Source: Spirosoma aureum (GTDB lineage Bacteria > Bacteroidota > Bacteroidia > Cytophagales > Spirosomataceae). From it: a stretch of 64,000 bases of DNA. The notes below the pieces were generated by a model, which worked only from the letters and a program-made list of their open reading frames with translations, did no database searches and was not told where the DNA came from. This document shows positions 1 through 8,356 of this stretch, piece after piece; within the stretch, counting starts at the first letter, position 1; every line of letters begins with the position of its first letter. A program made the translations under genes and the position numbers. Where the stretch lies: assembly GCF_011604685.1 (NCBI RefSeq), contig NZ_CP050063.1, forward strand, positions 1,200,501 to 1,264,500, written 5' to 3'.

Positions 1-1
1 G

Positions 2-871
2 TTCTATTCCAAATACCTCTATGAATTCAGCTATCCGGTAGCGACTAATGTAGCAGGTATTGTGGGCGGCATGGAATATCCAGGTATTATTTTTTGTGAT
101 CATAAAAGCCGTAAGGATGGCTTATGGGGAGTAACAGACCATGAATTTGGGCATAACTGGTTCCCGATGATTGTCGGCAATAATGAGCGGAAATTCCCGT
201 GGATGGATGAAGGATTTAATACCTTCATCAATACCCTGTCTACGACCAACTTTAATAAAGGCGAATATGACCGGGAGCGTGGCACAATGCATGATATTGC
301 TCCGGCGTTGTTTTATCCGGCCGAGCCGATCATGACGATCCCCGATGTGCAACAGGCGCGTGCTCTGGGTATTCTGGCCTACTACAAACCTGGTATGGGG
401 TTGAAACTCCTGCGTGAGGTTGTTCTTGGCCCGGATCGCTTCGACTTTGCGTTTAAAAATTATGTTAGCCGCTGGGCGTTCAAACACCCGACACCTTATG
501 ATTTCTTCCGGAGCATGGAAGATGGCGCTGGCGAAGACCTAGGCTGGTTCTGGCGTGGATTTTTCTACGAAACCTGGAAGCTGGACCAGAGTATTAAAGA
601 AGTAAAGTACGTGGATGGTTCTGCTGAGAAAGGCTCGTTGATTTCGATCGAAAATCTGGAGAAATTTGCGATGCCTGCTACCATTGAAGTGACCGAAAGC
701 AATGGTAAAAAAGGCCGTGTGAACCTGCCGATAGAAGTCTGGCAGCGAGGTGGGACCTGGACGTTCAAATATAATTCGACATCGCCATTGAAGACGGTTG
801 TTCTTGATCCGGATGAGAAACTGCCGGACATTAATGAAAAGAACAATACCTGGCGGGCAGAAGCTCAATAG
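2..871 (+). CDS. M1 family metallopeptidase, C-terminal part (5' end outside window)
   Basis: This is the C-terminal portion of a gluzincin aminopeptidase, which removes N-terminal residues from peptides, probably in the periplasm. The frame is open from base 2, so the start lies left of the window. Visible motifs are GGMEYP, the Bacteroidota form of the M1 substrate-binding GxMEN motif, then HEFGH (about 140-154), and the third zinc ligand Glu in WMDEGF exactly 18 residues after the second His, giving the family signature HExxH-x18-E. All catalytic residues seen are intact. The signal peptide and N-terminal domain cannot be judged. The gene ends at a shared hairpin facing the convergent ketoacyl synthase gene. 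The family call is firm; the substrate is unknown. Confidence 0.93.
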   Translation, partial: FYSKYLYEFSYPVATNVAGIVGGMEYPGIIFCDHKSRKDGLWGVTDHEFGHNWFPMIVGNNERKFPWMDEGFNTFINTLSTTNFNKGEYDRERGTMHDIAPALFYPAEPIMTIPDVQQARALGILAYYKPGMGLKLLREVVLGPDRFDFAFKNYVSRWAFKHPTPYDFFRSMEDGAGEDLGWFWRGFFYETWKLDQSIKEVKYVDGSAEKGSLISIENLEKFAMPATIEVTESNGKKGRVNLPIEVWQRGGTWTFKYNSTSPLKTVVLDPDEKLPDINEKNNTWRAEAQ

Positions 872-879
872 GTGACTGC

Positions 880-952
880 ATAAAAAGGGAGTAGGGAAAA
901 TTAGTTGGAGCATTACTTATGAACCAACTAATTTTCCCTGCTCCCCTTTTTA
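880..952. terminator. Bidirectional terminator hairpin between convergent genes
   Basis: Inverted arms at about 880-908 and 924-952 pair along nearly their whole length (about 29 bp, with one mismatch and a shifted base) around a 15-nt loop. The outer ends are A-rich on one side and T-rich on the other, so the hairpin can stop transcription from both the M1 peptidase gene and the ketoacyl synthase gene. Confidence 0.85.
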
Positions 953-963
953 TGCTTATAAGG

Positions 964-1902
964 CTAGACTTCAATAAGCATCGCTCCGAATGAATAACCA
1001 CCCCCAAAGACGGTTACAGCAATGCGCTGGCCTTTCTGAAATGTGTCCCATTGCTCCGAGAGTGCAATAGCGCAACCGGCGCAACCCGTATTACCATAAT
1101 ACTGAATGTTCGAGATAAGCTTTTCTTCCGGAAGGCCGAGCGTATTCATTACATTGCGTGAGATACGCAGGTTGGCCTGATGCGGAAGTACGTAATCTAC
1201 GTCGGCAAGGGTCAGACCACAACGGTCAAGTACCTGTAACGTCGCCTTAGGCATATATTGACACGCATTGATGAACACATCACGACCAAAGGGCATTGTA
1301 ACACCTCCATCGATGGGTTTCATCATAACCGCCGTGGTTGCTTTGGACGTGTGAGCCGCTCCGCCTGTTAATAAGGCCTTGATTGTAAAATCACCTTCAC
1401 TCTGGCGCTCTTTCGTAATCAGTAGTGCTGCAGCACCGTCGCCCCATAAATGTCCGGAGATCGTATCATTCTCGTTATTATAGGCTGTATTATGTTCAGA
1501 CACGATAACCAGAGCACGGCTCGCCTTGTTGAGCGCAAAATAACCTTCTACCACCTCAATAGCATTGAGTAACGACGAACAGGCCGTTGAGATCGATACG
1601 ACCGGAATATCAGCAATGCCAAGTAGATGTTGAGCCTCGTGCGCCAGTGAGACGATCGTATCGTAAGGCGTATAGGTTGCCCCAACAATCAAATCAACAG
1701 TCGAGAGGTCGGCTTTGGGCATCAGCCGCCGAACCACATCAACTGTCATGGTATTTGTATTCTCACCGGGAGACGCTTTACGGCGCTCCTTAATGCCGGT
1801 ACGCTCAATTATCCAATCGCTGGAAAGGCCATTTAGCCTCGTAAAATGTTCATTGCCGACTACCTCTGTGGGGAGGTAATGACTTACTGCATGAATATAC
1901 AT
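964..1902 (-). CDS. 3-oxoacyl-ACP synthase III family protein
   Basis: This is a thiolase-fold condensing enzyme of the KAS III (FabH) family, which condenses an acyl-CoA starter with malonyl-ACP in the cytoplasm. At 312 residues it has the usual length. The catalytic triad is visible: Cys108 in STACSS, His241 in LPHQAN and Asn271 in YYGNTG. The N-terminal DWIIERTGI motif is typical of the family. It stands alone with no fatty-acid genes next to it, so it may be a secondary KAS III (for example for branched starters or a specialised product) rather than the main FabH. The start is the ATG at 1902; no strong Shine-Dalgarno is seen, as is usual in Bacteroidota. Confidence 0.9.
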   Translation of the reverse strand: MYIHAVSHYLPTEVVGNEHFTRLNGLSSDWIIERTGIKERRKASPGENTNTMTVDVVRRLMPKADLSTVDLIVGATYTPYDTIVSLAHEAQHLLGIADIPVVSISTACSSLLNAIEVVEGYFALNKASRALVIVSEHNTAYNNENDTISGHLWGDGAAALLITKERQSEGDFTIKALLTGGAAHTSKATTAVMMKPIDGGVTMPFGRDVFINACQYMPKATLQVLDRCGLTLADVDYVLPHQANLRISRNVMNTLGLPEEKLISNIQYYGNTGCAGCAIALSEQWDTFQKGQRIAVTVFGGGYSFGAMLIEV

Positions 1903-2312
1903 CAGGTCAAAAAAGTAAGGCTAATGCAGGCATAACCCGAATTAACATCGAAAGTTAAATACTTCCGTGAAATCGTGGTATTCAACATTAGAACAATACT
2001 ATAATGTGGGGGATAAGTGATAAGATTTTTCTATTTTACTGACATAATCCCTCTACAATTATGCCATTCTGGACTTTAAGGTGTCGATGCTCAACTTTGT
2101 TTAGACTACTTTTCGATGCTATTCATTCGCATCTGACTTCCTTGTTGCGGGCCAACCATCATTAGTTTGCTACAAATCTACGAAGTAAAGGGCACTTTAT
2201 GGTTTATATGGCGAATGTTGAATAGATCAAAAGTCTATAGAGTGGTTAACCGTTCCGGTATCGTTTTCGCAAATCTGAGCGTTCGGCCGAGCTGATGTGA
2301 ATCCAGTAAAGC
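1903..2312. other. Gene-free stretch
   Basis: These 410 bases separate two minus-strand genes. I see no convincing frame, RNA gene, strong hairpin or repeat. It presumably holds the promoter of the ketoacyl synthase gene, but no TAnnTTTG box was recognised. Confidence 0.5.
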
Positions 2313-3440
2313 CTACGACTGGTTCAAAACCGTTTCGTAAAAGCCTAGTAATTTTTGCGCTTCTGATTCCCAATTGTAGTAATTTTTAACAGCCACCCGA
2401 CCCCGTTCACCCATTGCCCGACTTTCATCGGGATGTTCAATAAGGAAAGTTAATACCTCGGCCAACTGCTTTGGGTCAGTAGGATCTATACAAAAGCCGC
2501 ACTGATGCTGTTCGACCACATGACGATAGAGCGCAAAGTTGGAGGTAATCACGGGTAGTCCCAAAGCCATATATTCGAACATTTTAGTCGTATAGGAGTC
2601 CGGGTAGTCGCCAACGGCTTTGAGCAACGCAAAACCTGCTGTTGACCGGCTGGCGTAGGGGAGAGCCTGCTGTTGATCGGTATAGCCGTAGAAATGTATG
2701 TTATCCTGAATGGAGGTAAAACCGGGGAGCTGGTTCAGGTCGTTATCCGTGAAGGTTCGTTCGCCGAAAAAATGAGCCTGAAATTTCGGATGCGTTTTCT
2801 TCAGAATGGATAACCCTGCTACTAGCGTATCGAAAGCCCGTTCGACGCTCATCCACCCGATATAAAAAAAAGCTGGCTGTTCCTGGTCTGGATCATACGG
2901 CTGCCGAAATGTCTCTAAAAAAGACAGGAGCGGATAATTATAAATAATGACGTGCGCGTTCGCCAGCTGCCGATACGTATCGAGATAGGCATGTTCGGTG
3001 AAAATGAGGTAAAACCGACGTTGGGCCATTGCATCAAACCAGTAGAATAGCTGCATTACAATAGCTCCCTGATTCTGTGCCTTTTCAGGCGACTTTTTAT
3101 AAAGGTTCTCGTGGACTTCATAGATAACCGGTATTCTTAACAAAATCTGAATAAATCGGGCAAGAGGTAATAGCTCAGGATCATACAAATGAAGTAGTTT
3201 AGGTCGGGTACATAGCGCGTACCAAAGCACGAAGGGTTGACTAAACAGGATTCGCAGCCATACACGCCGAAATTTGGGAAGCCATAAATAGTTAACGCCA
3301 TATTTGTGACCAGTAGATACATGGGGTAAGGCTGCAATTAATTCGTAATGGGGAGCCAGACTTGGAATGACCCGATAGGCTAATCGTGGGTCCTGGGAGG
3401 GATGAGCCGTACTGACGTGCAGAATGCGGACTTTCTTCAT
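2313..3440 (-). CDS. Glycosyltransferase family 4 (GT-B) protein
   Basis: This is probably a cytoplasmic or membrane-associated sugar transferase. I chose the internal Met (MKKVRILHVSTAHP) at 3440 over an in-frame ATG 33 bases upstream, because the Rossmann-type opening begins there. The C-terminal half has the GT4 donor-site pattern MFEYMALGLPVITSN, followed by a FCIDPTDP segment typical of the family's end domain. The second acidic residue of the classical E-x7-E motif is not obvious. It lies outside the main polysaccharide locus, between the ketoacyl synthase and the DUF922-type gene. Donor and acceptor cannot be told from the sequence. Confidence 0.82.
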   Translation of the reverse strand: MKKVRILHVSTAHPSQDPRLAYRVIPSLAPHYELIAALPHVSTGHKYGVNYLWLPKFRRVWLRILFSQPFVLWYALCTRPKLLHLYDPELLPLARFIQILLRIPVIYEVHENLYKKSPEKAQNQGAIVMQLFYWFDAMAQRRFYLIFTEHAYLDTYRQLANAHVIIYNYPLLSFLETFRQPYDPDQEQPAFFYIGWMSVERAFDTLVAGLSILKKTHPKFQAHFFGERTFTDNDLNQLPGFTSIQDNIHFYGYTDQQQALPYASRSTAGFALLKAVGDYPDSYTTKMFEYMALGLPVITSNFALYRHVVEQHQCGFCIDPTDPKQLAEVLTFLIEHPDESRAMGERGRVAVKNYYNWESEAQKLLGFYETVLNQS

Positions 3441-3532
3441 AAAATGCCAGAATCGCAGAAGGTATTTATGCACAAATCAAGCCGCGATATGCGATTCATT
3501 TGTTTTCCTGCGCAGACGTTAAAAAGAAATAG

Positions 3533-4639
3533 TCATTTCTTTACCCCAAAAGTACGTAGTTCTGCGTCAATCTTTTGATTCCAGCGTTCCTGTGCTGCCT
3601 GATTGATACCATGATTGGTTTCGCCATCATACTGCTCCTGCATATGATTCATTTCCCGAAACGATTCAATAAACTGATATTGAATGATGCTGTTATAATC
3701 GTCCAGCGTAAGGCTATCCGGCTGAATCTTACGTTTGAAGCGCTCAACGATGATTTTGACAACGTCGAAATGCCGTTGTTCATGGTTTAGTGAATAGTCA
3801 TTGCGCGCTTCCTGTCTGCCCCAGGATGAGTTTTTGAGCATATAGCCTTTTAGCGTCAGATTGACATTAATAATGCCATCTTTCACGGAGCTTTTACCCT
3901 CATAAGCGAAACTCGTAAATACTTCGGCCGCATAATGGCTCCCCTGGCGTGGTGTGGCCCGAAAGTCAGCCCAGGTTAGTTTACGGGAAGGATTGTAATG
4001 CACCGTATCATCATCCGTAATGCGGGTATCATCAATAATGGTGACGTTGAGACTTTTAGCCAGTTTTTCATTCTGTCCTGCTTCCCGATTCATGTAGTCG
4101 TTCAGGCTTTTTAACGAAGCTACCAACGCTTGGCGAATGGTCGGTTCGATCACGGAAAGCTGATTAAGGGGGCGGGTATAATTGGCACTTCCCCGGTATT
4201 CGGTCAGGCGTGTGCTGGTTTCGTTTCCGGAATCGTCTTTCCCTAATAGCTCAAAGGCAGCGGCAAATGTGAATGTGCCCGTTACGCGATTGCCATTGGC
4301 TGTTTCGCTTACTTTACATTGGCGAATTCGCATGGCAATAGGCCGCAATGATCGATTCTGCTTTAAATTCTGATTGATAAACTGCCGGAAATGCGAAGCT
4401 ACGCCATCATCCAGATCAACGGGTTGGGCCGATTGGTTGAGCATGAGTGCCAGCCGGGCAATTGGGCCCTGCTCTGAACGCTGGTCAGTAACAGTCGCTA
4501 TATAAAACTCTTTTGGGGTAAAGGGCAACGACTGAGGACTGAGCCGGATAGGGCCAACTGGTGGAGAAAAAGAGAGAAGTCCCATTAAAACCAGCCCCAA
4601 TAATGCGTTTTGCATCTGCCTTAAAAAACGGCTCATCAT
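3533..4639 (-). CDS. DUF922-like putative secreted Zn-dependent protease
   Basis: The C-terminal half contains RKLTWADFRATP and later a LNHEQRHFDVVKI segment. I recall both from Bacteroidota DUF922-type proteins, where the HExxH-like HEQxHFD motif suggests a metal-dependent hydrolase. The N-terminus has a hydrophobic export signal (ALLGLVLMGLLSF). The longest frame starts at 4723, inside the secA terminator, so I place the start at the paired ATGs at 4639/4636; an ATG at 4666 is also possible. The gene lies just downstream of secA on the same strand but is separated from it by a strong terminator. Protease activity is inferred from the motif only. Confidence 0.68.
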   Translation of the reverse strand: MMSRFLRQMQNALLGLVLMGLLSFSPPVGPIRLSPQSLPFTPKEFYIATVTDQRSEQGPIARLALMLNQSAQPVDLDDGVASHFRQFINQNLKQNRSLRPIAMRIRQCKVSETANGNRVTGTFTFAAAFELLGKDDSGNETSTRLTEYRGSANYTRPLNQLSVIEPTIRQALVASLKSLNDYMNREAGQNEKLAKSLNVTIIDDTRITDDDTVHYNPSRKLTWADFRATPRQGSHYAAEVFTSFAYEGKSSVKDGIINVNLTLKGYMLKNSSWGRQEARNDYSLNHEQRHFDVVKIIVERFKRKIQPDSLTLDDYNSIIQYQFIESFREMNHMQEQYDGETNHGINQAAQERWNQKIDAELRTFGVKK

Positions 4640-4680
4640 GTTTATACGAGCATTCTGTATAAGCATTGGTTTCTTACAAA

Positions 4681-4713
4681 AACGCCCCCCGAATATACAA
4701 TCCGGGGGGCGTT
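4681..4713 (-). terminator. Rho-independent terminator of secA
   Basis: On the minus strand a GC-rich stem built from AACGCCCCCCG and CGGGGGGCGTT is followed directly by a T run (GTTTTTGTAAG). It starts about 20 bases after the secA stop codon. Confidence 0.92.
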
Positions 4714-4732
4714 CTACCAACAATTGATCGGG

Positions 4733-7700
4733 TTATTCGATGAGCATTGCTTTGCCGCTTACGACATCGTTTTCAACCGTCTTAAATTTGACATCACGTT
4801 TTACGGAGCCATCAGCGTACTGAACGTTTACTCGCGCATTACGGTCAAGTTTAGCTACACGCGCTGGTTGGCGAGGTGGTTCGACCGGCATGGGTGGAGA
4901 GCCAGCGCCCATTGCGTTGTTTTCGGCCATTCTACGTGCATACTCTTCCGGACCTGTGGCGAGGTGATCATCGTCAAAGTCTTCCATGTTCGTATGTAGC
5001 TTTGGCTGTGGTTCTGGCCGGCGCTGAGCTGGAGCTTGCCGAATTTCCTGCTGTACCTCTTCAGGTTCCTGAGCCGGAATGTCTGCTTTGGTCAGGAAGC
5101 TGATCGTGTCGAAGTTAACTTTGTTCAGGAAACGCTTGAACAACTCCACCGATTCGAATTTATAAACCAGCAAAGGGTCTTTTTGCTCAAACACCGCGTT
5201 TTGTACTGACTGTTTCAGGTCGTCCATTTCGCGGAGGTGCTCTTTCCATTCCTGGTCAATCACCGACAGCGTAACGGCCTTTTCCATCTCCGTCACGATT
5301 TCTCGTCCACCCGATTCCACAGCTTTCCGCAGATCAGCAACAACCGTTAATTCATGAATACCGTCGGAGAAGGGCACCACAATATTTTTGATCTGGCTGC
5401 CTTGCTCATTGAGCACCTGGGTCAATACGGGCAACGCCTTATCGGCTATTGCGTGGTTCTTGGCCTGGTATTGCGATTCAGCTTCGTCATACAAGCGCCG
5501 GATCTGGTCGGGTTTTTTCAACCGGCCAAACTCTTCACTTGTCAGCTCCGGCGTAACACCTAGTGTAGTTAACAACTGAAGCTTTACTTCTTCGTAATTG
5601 CCTTCGGCATTGTTAACGGTTTCTTCCACAACGTCATACATTGTGTTGGCAATATCGAGCGGTAACCGGTCGCCAAAGAGCGCGTTTCGACGCCGTTTGT
5701 AAATAGCTTCCCGCTGATAATTCATGACATCGTCATATTCCAGCAACCGCTTCCGAATTCCGAAGTTATTTTCTTCGACTTTCTTCTGCGCCCGCTCGAT
5801 CGACTTCGTGATCATGGAGTGCTGAATCACTTCGCCTTCTTCGAGTCCCATTCGGTCCATGACTTTGGCAATCCGTTCGGAACCAAACAGGCGCATCAGG
5901 CTATCTTCGAGCGATACGAAGAATTGCGATGTACCTGGGTCGCCCTGACGTCCTGAACGACCGCGCAGCTGCCGGTCGACCCGACGTGATTCGTGCCGTT
6001 CGGTACCAATAATAGCCAGACCACCTGCCGACCGTGAATCGGGCGTCAGTTTAATATCCGTACCACGTCCGGCCATATTCGTGGCAATTGTTACCGTACC
6101 CGGCAAACCGGCCGAGGCAACAATTTCGGCTTCGCGTTGGTGGTACTTTGCATTCAGGACCTGGTGCTGAATTTTACGCAGCGTTAGCAGACGGCTTAAC
6201 AACTCGGAGTTTTCGACTGATGTAGTACCGACCAGAACGGGTCTGCCTTTTTCGACTAAACTCGTAATTTCATCGACGACCGCGTTGTATTTTTCACGCA
6301 CCGACCGGTAAACTTTATCTTCTTCATCTTTCCGGCTAATGGATCGGTTCGTTGGGATAACGACCACATCCATTTTATAAATCTGCCAGAATTCAGACGC
6401 TTCGGTTTCTGCAGTACCCGTCATACCCGCCCGCTTATGATACATCCGGAAGTAGTTCTGGAGTGTAACCGTTGCGTAGGTTTGCGTAGCGTCTTCAACT
6501 TTTACGTTTTCTTTCGCTTCAACTGCCTGGTGTAAGCCATCCGACCACCGGCGACCTTCCATAATCCGCCCCGTCTGTTCATCAACGATTTTTACTTTAC
6601 CGTCCATGATGACGTATTCCGTATCGCGTTCAAATAAACAGAACGCTTTCAGTAACTGATTGACGGTATTAATGCGCTGTGTTTTGACGGCGTAATCACG
6701 AACGACAGATTCTTTATGGAGAATTTTTTCCTGTTCCGAAAATTCGCTGTCTTTATCGATCGCATTCAGATCGATCGACAGGTCAGGCAGAATAAAGAAA
6801 TTAGGATCTTCACCCGAACCTGTAATAAAATCAATACCTTTTTCGGTTAGATCAATGCCATTATGCCGTTCGTCGATGGTGAAATAGAGTGGCGCATCGG
6901 CTTCGGGCATCAGCTTCTGGTTTTCGGCCAGATAAATGGACTCCGTTTTCTGGAGCAGTGCTTTATTGCCGGTTTCGGTCAAAAACTTGATAAGCGGTTT
7001 GTGTTTCGGCAAACCACGGTAGGCCCGAAATAACGATAGTCCCCCTTCTTTTTCGTCACCAGCCGCGATTTTCTTCTTGGCGTCGTTCAAAAAATCGTAG
7101 ACTAACTTGCGCTGTGCCTCAACCACGCGTGCTACACGGGGCTTGAGTTCAATATAATCCTGTTCATCACCGCGGGGCACCGGGCCACTGATAATTAACG
7201 GAGTACGGGCGTCATCGATCAACACGGAGTCAACCTCATCCACCATAGCATAATGGTGTTTCCGCTGAACCAGCTCACCCGTTTCGCGGGCCATGTTATC
7301 GCGGAGGTAATCGAACCCAAATTCGTTGTTTGTTCCGTACGTAATATCGGCCAGGTAGGCATGCTTCCGGGCTACTGAGTTGGGCTGGTGTTTGTCGATA
7401 CAATCGACCCGAAGACCGTGGAATTCAAAAAGCGGAGCCATCCATTCGGAGTCACGCTTGGCTAGATAGTCATTGACCGTAACGATATGCACACCACGTC
7501 CGGCGAGGCCATTCAGGAAAGCGGGGAACGTAGCCACAAGGGTTTTACCTTCGCCCGTGGCCATTTCAGCAATTTTACCCTGATGAAGCACGACACCGCC
7601 GATAATCTGAACATCATAATGGACCATATCCCATTTAATCGGACTGCCAGCTGCATCCCAGCTATTCGCCCAGTGGGCCTGATCACCATCGATAACGACG

Positions 7701-8131
7701 TTTTTCTTCCGGGAAGCGATCTCGCGATCAAAATCATTGACGGTTACGGTCAATTGCTCGTTTTCGGTAAATCGACGGGCGGTTTCTTTGACAACGGCAA
7801 AGGCACGGGGCAGGATGTCTAACAGAACACGTTCCAGTTCGACATTGCGATCTGCTTCGAGTTTGTCGATCTGGTTAAACAGACGCTCCTTCTCGTTAAC
7901 ATCTACATCGGGGTGGCTGGCTGCCTCACTAAGTTCAGCCAGTTGATTGTCAATGTCGCCAAGTTCATCAGCGATCTGAGCTTTTAGCTCATCCGATACC
8001 CGGCGCAACTCGTCATTGGAAAGGTCTTTTAACCGGGCAAATTCGGTATTGACCTTCTCAACGTAAGGAAGCAACTCCTTGATATCCCGTTGTGATTTGG
8101 TACCGAAAAATTTAGCTATCAGATTAATCAT
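4733..8131 (-). CDS. secA: Preprotein translocase ATPase SecA
   Basis: SecA is the motor ATPase that drives unfolded preproteins through SecYEG. The start at 8131 (MINLIAKFFGTKSQRD) matches the family N-terminus and leaves 1132 residues; a longer frame to 8206 exists, but a promoter at 8224-8253 and the homologous start favour 8131. Visible motifs are Walker A in MATGEGKTLVA, Walker B in MVDEVDSVLID, NMAGRGTDI, and RQLRGRSGRQGDPG in the second helicase domain. It is longer than the E. coli protein because of insertions typical of Bacteroidota. The C-terminus ends in GKAMLIE and lacks the Cys-rich zinc (SEC-C) tail found in many SecA proteins. Transcription runs left to the terminator at 4681. 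Confidence 0.98.
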   Translation of the reverse strand: MINLIAKFFGTKSQRDIKELLPYVEKVNTEFARLKDLSNDELRRVSDELKAQIADELGDIDNQLAELSEAASHPDVDVNEKERLFNQIDKLEADRNVELERVLLDILPRAFAVVKETARRFTENEQLTVTVNDFDREIASRKKNVVIDGDQAHWANSWDAAGSPIKWDMVHYDVQIIGGVVLHQGKIAEMATGEGKTLVATFPAFLNGLAGRGVHIVTVNDYLAKRDSEWMAPLFEFHGLRVDCIDKHQPNSVARKHAYLADITYGTNNEFGFDYLRDNMARETGELVQRKHHYAMVDEVDSVLIDDARTPLIISGPVPRGDEQDYIELKPRVARVVEAQRKLVYDFLNDAKKKIAAGDEKEGGLSLFRAYRGLPKHKPLIKFLTETGNKALLQKTESIYLAENQKLMPEADAPLYFTIDERHNGIDLTEKGIDFITGSGEDPNFFILPDLSIDLNAIDKDSEFSEQEKILHKESVVRDYAVKTQRINTVNQLLKAFCLFERDTEYVIMDGKVKIVDEQTGRIMEGRRWSDGLHQAVEAKENVKVEDATQTYATVTLQNYFRMYHKRAGMTGTAETEASEFWQIYKMDVVVIPTNRSISRKDEEDKVYRSVREKYNAVVDEITSLVEKGRPVLVGTTSVENSELLSRLLTLRKIQHQVLNAKYHQREAEIVASAGLPGTVTIATNMAGRGTDIKLTPDSRSAGGLAIIGTERHESRRVDRQLRGRSGRQGDPGTSQFFVSLEDSLMRLFGSERIAKVMDRMGLEEGEVIQHSMITKSIERAQKKVEENNFGIRKRLLEYDDVMNYQREAIYKRRRNALFGDRLPLDIANTMYDVVEETVNNAEGNYEEVKLQLLTTLGVTPELTSEEFGRLKKPDQIRRLYDEAESQYQAKNHAIADKALPVLTQVLNEQGSQIKNIVVPFSDGIHELTVVADLRKAVESGGREIVTEMEKAVTLSVIDQEWKEHLREMDDLKQSVQNAVFEQKDPLLVYKFESVELFKRFLNKVNFDTISFLTKADIPAQEPEEVQQEIRQAPAQRRPEPQPKLHTNMEDFDDDHLATGPEEYARRMAENNAMGAGSPPMPVEPPRQPARVAKLDRNARVNVQYADGSVKRDVKFKTVENDVVSGKAMLIE

Positions 8132-8223
8132 ATTTTCAGAAATAAGTATCGGCTTTCGTTCAGTAGTTAGCAGACAGTAAGATAGGCACTGCTGGTTGCA
8201 AACCACCGATCACCATTTTTCCA

Positions 8224-8253
8224 CAAATTTAGTGCATTACAATGGGACTACAA
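8224..8253 (-). promoter_or_regulatory. Bacteroidota-type promoter for secA
   Basis: On the minus strand, TTG (8253-8251) is followed by exactly 19 bases and then TAAATTTG (8231-8224), a full match to the TAnnTTTG -7 box. The leader to the secA ATG would be about 85 bases. Confidence 0.7.
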
Positions 8254-8316
8254 GGTAAGTGTTACATTGTCAGATACACCTTATTGTATGGGAATGATGT
8301 TTTAAAAGGAATCTAT

Positions 8317-8324
8317 TACTTTTG
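8317..8324 (+). promoter_or_regulatory. Candidate -7 box for the polysaccharide export operon
   Basis: TACTTTTG matches TAnnTTTG about 33 bases before the chosen ATG at 8357. No TTG lies at the ideal spacing upstream; the nearest is about 30 bases away. A start near 8330 would make a TTG codon at 8336 an unlikely start. Confidence 0.45.
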
Positions 8325-8356
8325 CGAATCAAATATTGGCCCAACAGCCGCTGTTC

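Noticed and set aside
7487..7822. Plus-strand open frame of 111 codons under secA
   Set aside because: Antisense shadow of a highly conserved coding region; no start signal or motif.
8132..8206. N-terminal extension of SecA
   Set aside because: The family N-terminus begins at MINLIAKFFG, and the promoter leaves too little room for a translated leader.
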